64,000 bases of DNA from Prunella strophiata (taxonomy: Eukaryota; Chordata; Aves; Passeriformes; Prunellidae). Of the stretch, positions 45,711-57,800 are shown in pieces. Within the stretch, counting starts at the first letter, position 1, and every line of letters starts with the position of its first letter. The notes below the pieces were generated by a model, which ran no database searches, had not been told where the DNA came from, and saw only the letters and a list, made by a program, of their open reading frames with translations. A program made the position numbers and the translations under genes. The stretch covers positions 1,236,001-1,300,000 of the forward strand of contig JAZBQD010000022.1 in the NCBI GenBank assembly GCA_036583965.1. Reading direction: 5' to 3'.

Positions 45711-48700
45711 CTTAGTTCTTTATAGCTCTACGATTAAAACAACGAACATATGTATCAAAACATTTTTTAACATCCTACAGGACTAACTGGAAAGTCTAGA
45801 AAAAGGTGAGTACTTACAGGGGAATTAATAACAAGGACCAAGAGCATTAACCCTGGTGAAATACCACCCAGTCTTCATTAACTGTAAGAGCAGGACAAAT
45901 CAAACCACATTTAACGACGGCTCCATTTAGAGGCAGCAGGACAGGAGCATACTGGTATCCCCACCTTATAATTTTAAATTATACCACAAAAGTGTCAGAG
46001 CTAGACTCAAAAGAGCATTTCCAGCAGGATGTTATCCCCATTTTAGAGAAAGGAAGCATATTTGCTGGCTTGTAGTACTGCCTATTTAAAGTTTCTCTAT
46101 TGAATTCAGAGGTTGGTATTTGCTAGCTCATGGTATCACCTCATTATATCTGGATCATGTATAGTTGCAGTAATTACACAAATAAAATTGACTTTTTGTG
46201 AAGTATAAAGTAAGTGTCAGTGTCTAGGTAAGTGCACTTTGGGTTGTGTTTGGTTTTTACCCCCCAAAATATAATGGGATCATTAGCATTAAAGAACTAA
46301 TTAAAGTAACATTTAGAAATAAAGCACCACTCTTTTTTTTTTTCTTAACCAATGCCTACAGGTTCAGAAGAAAGCCATCCTGTACTGTGATAATGAAGAA
46401 TAATGCTACATGTTTTAAAAAATTAAGTAAACTACCGACACCAACAATGACAATATAAAAACAATCCCCAAGTTAGTCAAGAATCCCTGAATTCTTAATA
46501 TGACCAGGCTTCTTCCCCCACCAGGTACAGGACATCAGATACATCTTATTTGAACTTGGACAAAATGGGAATACAAACAAGAATGGATAGATCTGGAACT
46601 TACTTACCCCAGTATCAATCAGGGGTAACATTACTGATGTCTTCTGAACATCAAAGCAGGAAAATCAGTAAAAGAAATTTCTAGGCCATCAACTCAATTT
46701 TATATATTGAAGTTCAGAACAGTTACTGCCTGCCTAGCACTAGCTGTTGCCAGAAAGGTAAGTTGGAATGTCATGCTTCAGCAATCATGTGGAATTACAC
46801 CTTTTTAAAATTAGTATAAATTACATGAGACTCAGACCCCTACTATTCAATCACTGTTACACTTTTGAAGATTGTAGAAATTTAAATATTTTATCAATTT
46901 TCCACATAGCAACATGAACTAAATCTTGATTTTAACATTATATAGTTCAATTTCGATATCAACACATACCTTCCCATTGTTCAAACAACCAGCTTACATT
47001 ACAGAAGTGCCACTTGATGTTTCCTTAATAACAATTTAAAAATAATAGCTTATGACAACATGTTGTCTGATGACAACTTAATAAGTAGTGAGCCATCAAT
47101 AGTTATCATGTTCCCCTCATCCTGTGGCAGAAAGGATAAGCGATTCCTCCTTAGAGGGGCAGTGGAGCTGACATTGCTAGTGGTCTTTTGATTTATGGTG
47201 ATTGTAGTGATTACATTTGAAGCCTGGCTCAAAATATGCTTTAATTTTGTATAAAAAAGTTTTTTTAATTGCTACTAGAAACTCTGAAATTAGGATCCCA
47301 TCAACTCTATGAGATGGGGAAAACACAAAGAAAATAACTACTGCCTACACCAGTGCTTCATACCAAGATTTTATTATTCTTATTTCTAGAATGAGTGCAA
47401 CAAAATATAACGTCATGTTTCAAATAATAAACATCACCAAGTTAGAAACACTGCATTTTATAAATTCCTTGTTCTTTTATTCATTCATTCATTTGTTCAA
47501 ACCTTCCTTTCTTACTTCTTCTTTTATCTCTTTCTTTTTCCTTCCCTCCCTTTCAATGCTCCTACCAGCTTAAGCTGGGCACTACTGTACAAGAGTTTAG
47601 TATCATCTGAAGTAAGTACTTCCCTCTGCTCCAACAACTTATGTCTTGCTGTTCTGGATTTCTCCTAAGAATCCTTGTTCTTCCAGGCTCATTAGTAACT
47701 TAGAGGGACTTGAATGTAGCAGTCTGATTTACATCAGTGATCTTATTCCTTTCAGCTCAGGAGGGTTATCTTTTCTGTGACAAAGGCTATCACAGATATG
47801 AATAACTATTTTCATACTGGGCTTTTTTTCGTCTAGCTGGAATCACACCATCATAGATTTTGCCTCATAAATCTGACTTCACTTTATAGAGCAATAACGG
47901 TACAGTCAGCACTCTGCCATCACAGCAAGGTGAACAGAGAAGAGTAACTTAGGTCAGTTGCTTCTTTATTATTGGCAGATGAAATAGTGTCTTCAACAGC
48001 TTCAGAGCAAGAACCAGGCAGGCAGTGTTTGTGCTGGGGAGGCAGAGCCATTCCAAGAAGCCAGAGCCAGAGGATTTTTGCGACATGCAAGGATGGGTCT
48101 GTAAGCCCCAGAGTAAAGCAAACCACTGAGTAGGCAACCTACTGTTATTACCTACCTAGTGTTAATTTAAAGCTGCTTGGGTGAAAATTTGGAGAATGAA
48201 ATATGTGTGAGACAGTATCAGGTAACAGAAACACAGGAGTTCTGCTAACTCTGGTAGACTGCAGGAGAAGGAGGATAAATGCTGTAAAGCCTATTCCATC
48301 TAGTTAGAACTGCATTTTAAAAAAAATTGGGACCAATACTGCAGAACTCTGTCTGTCCATTTGAAAGATGGGAATTTCCCGTTTTTCATAAGATTTGAGT
48401 ATTTCACCATAGTAGTTTTCTTTACCTTTCCTATGCCTTTTCTTTATTTCACCTCTTGGTGTCTTTGGTAACACACAGAGGTATGTTCATGGTGAGTTAG
48501 ATCTATTTTGGGTGCAAAACTCCTGTTACTGGCTAGAGAGTGCTCTGAGGTGAAGGTGAAGGTAAAAGCCTAACATGTTTATAACAGGAAGAATTTCTGA
48601 AATTAGAGAAGGGCTGTGTTAGATGATACAGGCAAACAGATCCAGCAGGTGAGAACAAAATTGATTATGGGGAAGATGCTGGCAGGAGACAGTGTAAAAA

Positions 48701-49290
48701 TGGTCTCTGCACACACCAAATGTGAAACAACCAAAAAAAGGTGTCCAGTCCTTTACCATAATACTTTTCTAAGCACTGACTTCCTGATGCCAAATGGGCT
48801 ACTTCTGTCTTATGCAAACAGTGGAATCAGTAAAGTGAAAAAAACACATTTTTCTGACAGAAAAATCACTGCACAGTAAAAGACAAAGCCCAGATAGTTC
48901 TCATAGACTTTTTGCTAGTTTCCCCCTAAAATTAAATAACCAATTCTGTTAATCATAAGAGATTCTGATGAGGAAGATGTCTGTTGAGAGACAGTAGCAC
49001 AGGGAAATGTTTGCCATATTTAGATCTCTTTTCATTAAAAATGAAGAGGCCATTTCAGGTCAATCATCTTGAGCTCTTTTCTTTAGGGGAATGACTCTCC
49101 AGCATGGCTCATTACATTAAAGGATTTCACAGGCCTCAGTTATAGCTATTGGTATAATCACAGGTATCAGAAATAAGAATAGTTATTTCTTATTTCTTTG
49201 TGAATGGAAAATGAAAAGGTCATTCAGTGTATGGTACTTCAAACACTTGAAAGGGAAAGTATTTTACTGCTTGCTTAGCTTTTAAGAGAA
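45711..49290. other. Gene desert, segment 4
   Basis: AT-rich, no gene seen. A short stretch near 47590-47615 (GAGTTTAGTATCATCTG) weakly recalls the same old antisense CR1 family. Confidence 0.4.
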
Positions 49291-49294
49291 AGCC

Positions 49295-49970
49295 TACAGA
49301 GGGTAGAAGCAACGACAGGTAGACTGAGAGGAATACAGAGAAATTGTCTTAACAGCCAGCTACCAGGTTAGGAAAGCTAAACCCTGATAGAATTAGTTCT
49401 GGACAGGGATGTCGGGGCATCAAGAAAAGCATCTATAGGTACATTGATAATAGGAAGAACAGGAAAAAAGTGAGTCCTTTCAGGAAGTGATGGGGACCTG
49501 GTTACTCAGGACATGGAGAAGGCTGAGATACTCAGTAATGGTTTTGCCTCGATCTTCACCGGCACGTTCTGGCCACACTGCCCACACTGCAGTGGCAGAG
49601 GCAAAGGCAGGGACTGGGACACTGAAGAACTGCCAGCTGTAGGAGGAGATCAGGTTTGAGACCATCCAAAGAACCTGAAGGTGCACAAGCTCAGGGGAAC
49701 TGAGACACACCCACAGGTCCTGAGAGAACCAGTGGATGATGTTGCTGAGCCACTACCCGTTGTATTTCAGGAGTTAGGGCAATCCAGCCATGTTCCCACT
49801 GATGGGAAGGCAGGATGATCAGTCTCACCTCTGTGCCTGGGCAACATCATGGAGCAGACCTCTTGGAAACTGTGCTGAGGCACGTGGAAAAGCAGGTGAT
49901 GACAGGTGACAGTCAGTGTGGAGCTGTGGTCAATGGCTCGGCTCAATATCCAAGTGGAGCCCAGTGCCTG
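49295..49970 (+). mobile_element. CR1 LINE fragment from the reverse-transcriptase region
   Basis: Sense-strand CR1 text appears in order: GGTTAGGAAAGCTAAACCC, ATGGAGAAGGCTGAGATACT, CTCGATCTTCACCGGCA, GAGGAGATCAGGTTTGAGACC, AACCTGAAGGTGCACAAG, AGTCTCACCTCTGTGCC, then a GTCAATGGCTCG-like end. Internal deletions and frameshifts make it a dead fragment of the ORF2 region. It has no 3' tail. Confidence 0.85.
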
Positions 49971-52900
49971 ATCCCACAAAAGCTATTATTTTGAAGTAGC
50001 ATCTGTGGCTGAGAAAACACGCTCATTTATTGGAGGCTGTGAGAGAATTCTACATATTTCACATCCTTACACTCTTCCTCAAACCTCTTCATAGCGTCCA
50101 GTTTTGAAGACAGAATGTTTTTGATTTAACTCTTTGGTTATGTTCTTGCAACTGAATTTTGGTGGGGATTTTCCCCTTTTTTTTTGGTTTTTATGTTTTC
50201 TTCTGTATTTTCTAAAGATCCATTTTACTCTTTGCAGTTACAGATTATTGTTTCTTAACTTGTAATGGAAAACTAGTCAATGTAACCTATTTCCATCCAC
50301 ACAAATAGGTACATTGGCTGAATTAAACATCTCTCTTGTTTCAGGGCATAAGCAAATGTCTCTGAGGGTAACCAGCTATCCTTACAATGCCTGATGAATC
50401 CCAGTCTGGGAGCATTAAGAACAGGCTTTTTTCTCAAGTAACATATGTGAACACTTCTGGAGGCTGTTTGCAATGACCTGATCCATAACTCATGAGGCTC
50501 ATTGTTTGATAACAACAAAAATTACAAAATTAAGGTTGATGAAATAACTTCTGCTTCACATCTAAAAAATATCTTTAATAAGCTTTTCATTGGTTTTTAA
50601 ACATGGGTAGAGATTTTTCTAATATTCATCCACTGACAAATTAGGAAAAACATACATGAACATTATAATCAATATTAGTCAGATAGCAGGATATTCTCTT
50701 CCAAGGCATAACCTTTTAGATGAAGCTTTACTATTGATCTCTAAAGTCAGCATTTTTTCCCTTGCCATTCTCATTGGCTGAGTAGCAGGGAGAATCTCCC
50801 CAGTAAATTCAGGTTACACACTGCTTCAGCAGGGTTGTCACCGGCAGAGCAGAAACAGTAACTGTGTTTTCATGTACATTTGTTGCTGTGGGTGTGTTAT
50901 ATATTAAAATACAGGCTCAGCCACATTCACCAAATCCATCCTAGAGTATCAGACCTCTATTTCTATGGCATTGAACTTAGACTCTCAGGTCAATCTGGAA
51001 GCATCCTAAGGCTTTCACCAAGCTTTTAATTCCTGGATTATTTTCTTCTGCCTGAAGTTTCCCTTCTGCTTCCCTTTTGTTTGCTACTAATGCTTCATCT
51101 CTTCTGGGAGGGTGATTCACAGTTAATCAGCTCATCTATTCTGAGCCACTCACACCCAGGGCTCCGTGGGCAGGCCAGCAGGCATTGCTGGAACCCCTCG
51201 CTCTCCTCGGGGGCTTTGCTGTCCCTGCTGGCCTGTCACTGGGACACAATTACATCAACCATTGGGCCAGCTGCAAACGGGGGGGCCATCGACAATTGCA
51301 GAAAATGGGATTTGGGGTATCTAATGAGCAGCTTATTTACATGAATACACCAGGTAAAGCAGGGGAAAAAAGTTCTACAGCTTGGAACATAAATTATTAT
51401 TAGGCAGATGAGAAAAATTTCCTGTACTTCAACAGGAACATCTACATTATGTTTAACTTTCTTTTCCCCTCCACCTTCTTTTCCACAGAAAATATAGTTT
51501 TCACAATTTGAACAAATATTTAAATATTCAGTTTATTCAATTGAGATTTTGAATGAATTCTCCTATTTTATTATCAACATTTGGGGAGTACAAGCATGTC
51601 CTATATCATGAATTCTGGAATATACCTGACTTTGCTTGCTTCATATATATAAAATACAGTTAGAAAGCACAGTACAAATTCCATATTAGCATCTGTTTTA
51701 TCTTTTAAGTAGAAGAAATTCTGCACACTCATCCTGTCCTCACCTTTCTGGTTTCCTCTGACTTAGCATTACCAGATTTACAAGCTCACACATGTTTTAT
51801 TAGGCAGTCTTTTAAACAGAGCTTCCATAGACTGAATTTGCATGTTGCCAGACCCATTGTGTGTCTTCTTTAGCAAGGACAGAACCTCACAATTTTCCAT
51901 ACACATGCCCATTTGTTTTTATTAATTAAACTCTTCTTTATTAACTGTGAATTTGATGTAGGTAATCCTCTTCCTGAAACACACTACAGTATTGTTTTTC
52001 AAATGTGTTATCTCATGCTTATCACATGACCCATGTGAGTGTAATATCTCCTGCTCAAAAGTTCAGGCATACACCTGCACAAGATCCCAGCTGAGAAACT
52101 GTTGATGAACAGATACCAACATGAGGTTGCCATTAATTCTTCCCTGGGGTAGGAAAATACGCTCATTACAAACCAGTCACCTACAAAACAGCCATTTCAC
52201 CAAGACCTATTTAAATGAAGGTGCCAAACTCTATTTTTCCTGACATTTGATAGTTACCAGCCACTATCAGTTCATCCACCACCTCAGTTCACAGAACCCA
52301 CCTTTTATATCTTGTTTTCCCCAGTCTGGGCTGAATGCATACTTCCCAACCAGTCACTTTATCTGGGAGAGGGTTTAAATAGTTCATTTGAATCACCCAG
52401 CCTTTTATTCCTTAGTATGTCCAGTCTAAAAACTATGAAATATAAACCAGTCTACTACTCTTGCATACATGTGCCCATTAAATATTTACTACATCTGCTC
52501 ATATTAATAAGTTTACCTTTGAATCTTTAAAAAGCTCACTACACAAAACAGACCAAAACTAAAATTGTGAGTCTGTAGCTCTGCTCTTAAATTTAACGTC
52601 AATCCATCTTCCAAAAAAGGAACATGTGATGAAATGTAACAGTGATGAAATATAAGAAATTCTGTTAGCCACTCCTAAAATGCTAGGGGTTTTCCACATT
52701 GTTATTTTACAGTGCATCAGCATTGTGTTTACCAGCTTCCTTATTTTTTAACTCATTACTGACCATAGGGTTTTTTTGCTTTTGCAACTGATTTTAACAA
52801 TATTTCTCTAAACTCACCACCATTTGATGGTTATATGTGCGACCCTTAGTGCACTGATATGTTTAGAGGGTTAGAATATCCCTGTCTGAACACAGTAATT

Positions 52901-53440
52901 TTGGTTACAAAGCTACTTTACATGGATATGGCAATGACTGAATGAGACAGGGAACAGCACCATAGATGACTCAGGGCTGGGGACAGGGATATCCACAGCA
53001 CAGGACAAGCCAGGGCTGAACGCTGAGGCCTGAGCTTACACATGGCTGCTGTGGCAGAGGCTGTGGGTGGAACCTGTGGTGGAAGCACCTCATCTCAAGT
53101 ACTCAAATTAGTACTGAAACACTCCTCCTCATCTCCCCAAACATGTCTTTGACTTACTGTAACTGTGAATAAATCTTCCAGGACTTTTTGCATAGTGTTT
53201 AACACGTTTTAAATTTATTACTTGAATGAGGGTGGTATGATTTTTCCTACCCAGGCTCTCTGGGGAGCAAAAGGGATATTAAAGGATCTCGGATGGGACA
53301 TACTCTCTCCCACCTTTCTAGCTGACTAGGTTCTTCAGCCAAGTACTTGGTGTCCACAATGATTTGCACTTTGGAGGCCTTTTAAAGACAAATTTTCAAT
53401 TATTTCATTCCTCACTGCAGATCATCCTCAACTCTAAATA
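49971..53440. other. Gene desert, segment 5
   Basis: AT-rich unique DNA. No gene, RNA gene or clear repeat was recognised. GC rises slightly at 51.14-51.30 and 52.96-53.10 kb. Confidence 0.4.
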
Positions 53441-53522
53441 AAGATAAAAATCGCTATATTACACTAGAAATCCTCCAAACCTTCCTGAAAACTTCCTGAA
53501 AATCATGTTTAATAAAATAGTT

Positions 53523-53641
53523 GCGTACCTGTTTGTTCCTGTTTGCCAACTCCAACACGGCACGTTTCAAAAGCTGTCTATCTGCCATTTTTGAGTCAAT
53601 GTAAGACATGTTTACAGCAGACTGCATTCCATTTCTGAGAA
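53523..53641 (-). other. Possible exon of an unknown minus-strand transcript
   Basis: A minus-strand frame of 79 codons (53693-53454) contains a segment preceded by TTTCTCAG and followed by CAG|GTACGC, so splice-like signals flank about 0.12 kb that stays open. I do not recognise the protein (it includes MADRQLLKRAVLELANRNKQ). It sits about 1.1 kb upstream of DENND1A in divergent orientation. It may be chance. Confidence 0.15.
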
Positions 53642-54081
53642 ATCTCCAGTACCCTTTATGACTTTGCTTGGCCTTGAGAGCCCCTCTAGTCATGTTTTAG
53701 CGTCTTTTCAGTCACTTTAGTCTCTGTGCCCACAGCGCACAATGTTCTGTCACAGTTCTGCCAGGCACCCCTCAGCACCTCCCTCTGCCTCTTTCCTTTA
53801 ACTTCTGCAACCCTTGGACATCGAATAACTGTTCCTGCCTGAGAATCCTGTGCCCATGAGGACGGCTCCCCTCTGCACGGGGTTTTCCAAGATGGGCAGT
53901 CCTGCTCCTCATCTGGCCTGGATGTCAGTGGATATTCAGGGCTCGGGATCAAGCTGCTGACGCCGTTTGGCCCCGTCACTCCCGGCCTGGCCCTGCTGCT
54001 TCGGTGTCATTCCAGGCCGCTCTTCAGCTGCCAAACGCGGCGGGCAGCTGAGGAGGCCTGAAAGGAGCGCGGCCGGTCCTG

Positions 54082-54255
54082 CCTGCATCTCCCTGAGGGG
54101 AGCGGGGCCCGTCCCGCCGCGGGGCTCCCGCCTGCATCTCCCTGAGGGGAGCGGGGCCCGTCCCGCCGCGGGGCTCCCGCCTGCATCTCCCTGAGGGGAG
54201 CGGGGCCCGTCCCGCCGCGGGGCTCCCGCCTGCATCTCCCTGAGGGGAGCGCGGC
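54082..54255. repeat. 49-bp tandem repeat upstream of DENND1A
   Basis: Copies start at 54082, 54131, 54180 and 54229 (about 3.5 copies, period exactly 49 bp). Each begins CCTGCATCTCCCTGAGGGGA and the copies are nearly identical, suggesting recent expansion. Confidence 0.93.
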
Positions 54256-54295
54256 CACTCCGCGTTGCCATTGCCGACCCCCGGCGCTCCCGGCT

Positions 54296-54590
54296 ACAGT
54301 CACAGAGAAACAGGATAGGTTGGGTAGGAAGGGACTTTTTGGGGCATCTGGTGCAACCTCCCTGTCCAGTCATGAGAACACATGGTACAGGATTGTGTCC
54401 TGACGGTTCTGGAATATTCCCCGTGAGGGAGACTGCACATCCTCTCGGGACAATCTGTTCCAGTGCTCGGGCACTCGCGCAGTGAAGAAATTCTGTCTCG
54501 TTTTCGGGTGGAAGTTGCTGTGCATCAGTTTCTGCCCGTTGCCTGTTTTCCTGTGGCTCGGCACCACGAGCAGAGCCCGCTCCTTTCCCT
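54296..54590 (-). mobile_element. CR1 LINE 3' fragment next to the DENND1A promoter
   Basis: The plus strand is the reverse complement of a CR1 3' end: GGTTGGGTAGGAAGGGAC, CATCTGGTGCAACCTCC, CAATCTGTTCCAGTGCTC, GTGAAGAAATTCTGTCTC, TTTCTGCCCGTTGCCTG. It ends about 50 bp before the ZNF143-like motif. Confidence 0.85.
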
Positions 54591-54637
54591 GACGGTTGCC
54601 CCAGACGGGAACACGCCGCCCGCCCGGGCCCCGCCGC

Positions 54638-54653
54638 ACTACAGCTCCCGGCA
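54638..54653 (+). promoter_or_regulatory. ZNF143 (SBS-like) motif
   Basis: ACTACAGCTCCCGGCA fits the core of the known ACTACAATTCCCAGAATGC-type element. It lies about 140 bp upstream of the DENND1A start codon, a typical position. Confidence 0.6.
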
Positions 54654-54791
54654 GCCCCCGCGCTGTGACTCGGCCGGGGCGCCGCGGCGCGGGCCGGGAT
54701 GGAGTGAGGGGCGAGCGGCGGACAGAGCGCGGCCCTGCGGCCCCCGCCCGTGTCTCGCTCCGCCCCGGGTCTATGCGGCCCCCCGGAGACC

Positions 54792-54808
54792 ATGGGATCC
54801 AGGATCAA
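54792..54808 (+). CDS. DENND1A: DENND1A coding exon 1 (MGSRIK)
   Basis: ATG GGA TCC AGG ATC AA, then donor GTGAGT at 54809. The start context GAGACCATGG is close to the Kozak optimum. Two upstream ATGs exist: a two-codon uORF (ATG GAG TGA, 54699-54707) and an out-of-frame ATG at 54773. Confidence 0.92.
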
Positions 54809-57800
54809 GTGAGTGCCCCCCGCAGCTCTCCAGCCCCGCTTCAGGCCCTCGGGAGAGCGAGAAGGGGACTGACTTCCCCGCCCTCCCTCCGCTCCGTGTG
54901 AGGCCGCGCGGACGGGACCCCGCCGAGCCCGCGGGCCTCGGGTTGGGCGAGAAGGAGAAGGGAGAAGGAAGGGGAGAGAGCGCTCCCTGCCCCGCCGGCT
55001 GGAGGGACGGGCAGGACGGGCCGTCGGACCCCAACTCCGGGCGGGACCCCGGCGGGACCCTCCGGCCCTGACCCCGGAGAGGGGCGAGAGCCGACCCTGC
55101 CGCACACCCAGCCCGCTGCCCCTGCCGCTCTCGGGGCCAGGCGGGGAGGGCAGTGCAATGTTATCGGTGCAGGCCTGAGGGAGGGCGGGGGTGCTGTATG
55201 GGGAACATCTTCATTGCCAGCACAGCCGACGCCTGTTCGGGCGTGTGGAGGGGTTGAGGGAGTGCAAATTTCTTTGCCCAGGTTAGAGTGTGCTGACGGA
55301 AGGACTAGAGTCTGGCTAGGAGATAGCCAAAGTGCATTAGCAAAGGGGTTTGGGGGAAGGAGAGGAGTGATGCAAGTGATTGATGTGCTGGGCCTGCAGA
55401 TCCATGCCCTCAATGTTGGTGGTTTTTAAAAATTTTCATAAAATTGGTGGTTGATTTATTGGTAAGCCTTGTTGGTATGTTTGGTATAGTCAGTTTAAAA
55501 GTCTCCATTTGTTCATGTGCCATTCCAGGAAAATTCAGTTCCTTGGACACAGGTAGAGGTGTAATAAAGCTATTGCCAAGCAGGGAGTGCTGATATCTCT
55601 GTGTGTGAAATGGTTATAGAGTGGAGAGGCCCAGGCAGATCTTGTTTTATTCAGCAGGTGCTGTTGAGCGCTTGTTTTTCCTTCTTGAACACAGTGTTCT
55701 TCAGGATTACATTGGGCTTTAACTTTTCACTTGTTTAACTTGAATACAAGACTGGAGGGGACATAATTTGTGTGATGACACATCTTCATGTTCCCAAGCC
55801 CATAGGCTGGATAGATGAAAACGTGTCTCTTCAGCCAGTTGTTTTAGGAAAATGTAAGTGGATAATGAGTGTTTGTAATGTAGCACTGTGGCAATTGGTT
55901 GGTTCCAGAAAGGAATGAACCTTTCTTCCTTCCTTAAGCATACTGTGGGCATGAGTTTTGCACCTTTTTGGAGTATGTGCTCTCAACTGTTGCTGCAGAG
56001 AAATGAAAGCCTGAGAAACTGATAAACTCTTACAGTCAAATACAGGTAGAATTGAAAACTGTACGTATTTTGGCAGCAGAGCAGACTGTATCTCTAACTT
56101 GCACCTTCAGACCCTGAAGCAGTCACCCCTGCTTGGATCACTTCAAGTTTATGATCCAAAATTACTTCTTATGATGATCTTATCTTAAATCTGTTAAGAG
56201 GCTGATGCTTACTTTAAATGCAGTTTGTTTTGTGGTGCACACTGAATCCACAGGCTGTGTTTGCCATCTTTGGGTTTGTGGTTGTTGATTGGACTTCAGT
56301 GGCTTTGAGTAGACTTTGCTAAATGAGAATGTCATCAGGCAGGTGAGATGCTCCTACTGGAAACTGGTGCCAGGGAGATGTGGCTGTTAGAAATACTTAG
56401 TGCAGCCAGCAGAGTTAAAGACTTTCTCTATGCTAAGTCTTTCAGTGTGAACTTGTCTTTCAAGACTGCAGATAAAACCCCCATCTTTCCCAATCACCAG
56501 AGCAGCAGAGGTAATAAACCCAGGTAAACATTGCTTCTCATTCTTCTTGGACTTTGTGAGAAAGCATTTTGTCCACTGAGTGATTAAGCAACTTTGCCTT
56601 GAGCAACACTTAATAAACTGCTTTTTTCCACTTTGGACAGAACACTGTACCTGAGTAGTGTAAGGACAAAATTTCAAAACAGTCTTAAAATATATAGAGT
56701 GAGAGAGCCTGTCTGAGTAAGAGGCTTTTCTGGTCTGCCTTTCTGAGCTGGATGTTTAATCCAGCAAAGACTTTAATGTTGGTAAGTAACTTCCTTATTG
56801 GGACAGGTTGGAAGTGTGAATGGGAGAACTGTTTGTTAACTGGGTAGGGTGAGGCACATCTCCCTGGGGTGTCACCAGTATGTGCTGGGGCCCCAGTAAA
56901 CATCCAGCAGTCAGATCCCTTGCTTCTTGCAGTAGATTGATAACCATGAGGGATATTAAACTGCTTGGCACAGGATCCCTTGCATGCACTGTGATAGACT
57001 GCATGAAACCTGGGTATGTTTGTCAGTTAGATTTCTGATGGGTGTATAATAATGAGTCATTTGAGTGAAAGATTGCTTGGAGAAAAGTATCAGTAGCTGC
57101 ATCAGACTGAAGTGAAAGAAATCAAGGAATTGCCAGCAGTCCTGTATAGCTGCAGGCAAAAAAAAAAAAGCAAAATTGAGTGTTGGGTTACAGTGCTGGG
57201 TTAATCCTCTGTCGGGGCACAGTCTCAGGGAACGTGCCAGGCACTCTGTGCCAGCCAGGTGAGGTAGCATAGGAGCCTTGTTAACCTGCTGCTGTCACTG
57301 CTCCCGAGCCTTTTTACTCTGTGTTACAAGACAGAAAGGATTTCTTATTTATTTATCTTAAGTAATGTGTCAATATCAATCTGTTCAGCAGAATGGCATT
57401 GCACTGTAAAAACAGTTGGCATGTCCCTTTCCAGAGGTGGTTGTATTTCACTGGTGACACAATAGATGCCAAGTGTACATCCTGGGAAAGCTTTCAGAGA
57501 TTTAACAGAACGTTTGTTATATACTAAGATGAAATATTATCTACCTAGGGAATACCAGGCAAAAAAGTTAAATATATGGAAATTGATCAAGGCTTCAGTT
57601 AGAGTTTCTGAATTGAATTAGTGATTACAGCTTTCTGCTAATAATTTGCTTTCTGCAAGAGCTGAGCAACTAAGTTTTGTTACTAGGACACCTAATTATC
57701 AGGCAATGTCAGGCTCCTCTCTTATGGCCTCAGTTCTTAGGCAGAATGACACTTTCATAAGTGCTATTGGCATTTTCCTATGTGTACCAAAAATGCTCCT

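Larger units (their letters stand above)
54591..55110 (+). promoter_or_regulatory. DENND1A: DENND1A promoter CpG island
   Basis: CpG-rich DNA covers DENND1A exon 1. No TATA box is seen. The motif ACTACAGCTCCCGGCA (54638-54653) resembles the ZNF143/SBS element that sits near many vertebrate transcription starts, so initiation probably falls shortly downstream of it. Confidence 0.75.

Noticed and set aside
54082..54255. Regular 49-bp repeats resembling a CRISPR array
   Set aside because: Copies are directly adjacent with no spacers, in a vertebrate genome. It is a plain tandem repeat.
53936..55105. 389-codon minus-strand frame, and similar arginine/proline-rich frames at 16.9-17.8, 19.7-20.6 and 25.8-26.5 kb
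   Set aside because: GC-rich islands lack stops by composition. The 389-codon frame crosses a tandem array, a CR1 fragment and DENND1A exon 1 antisense.
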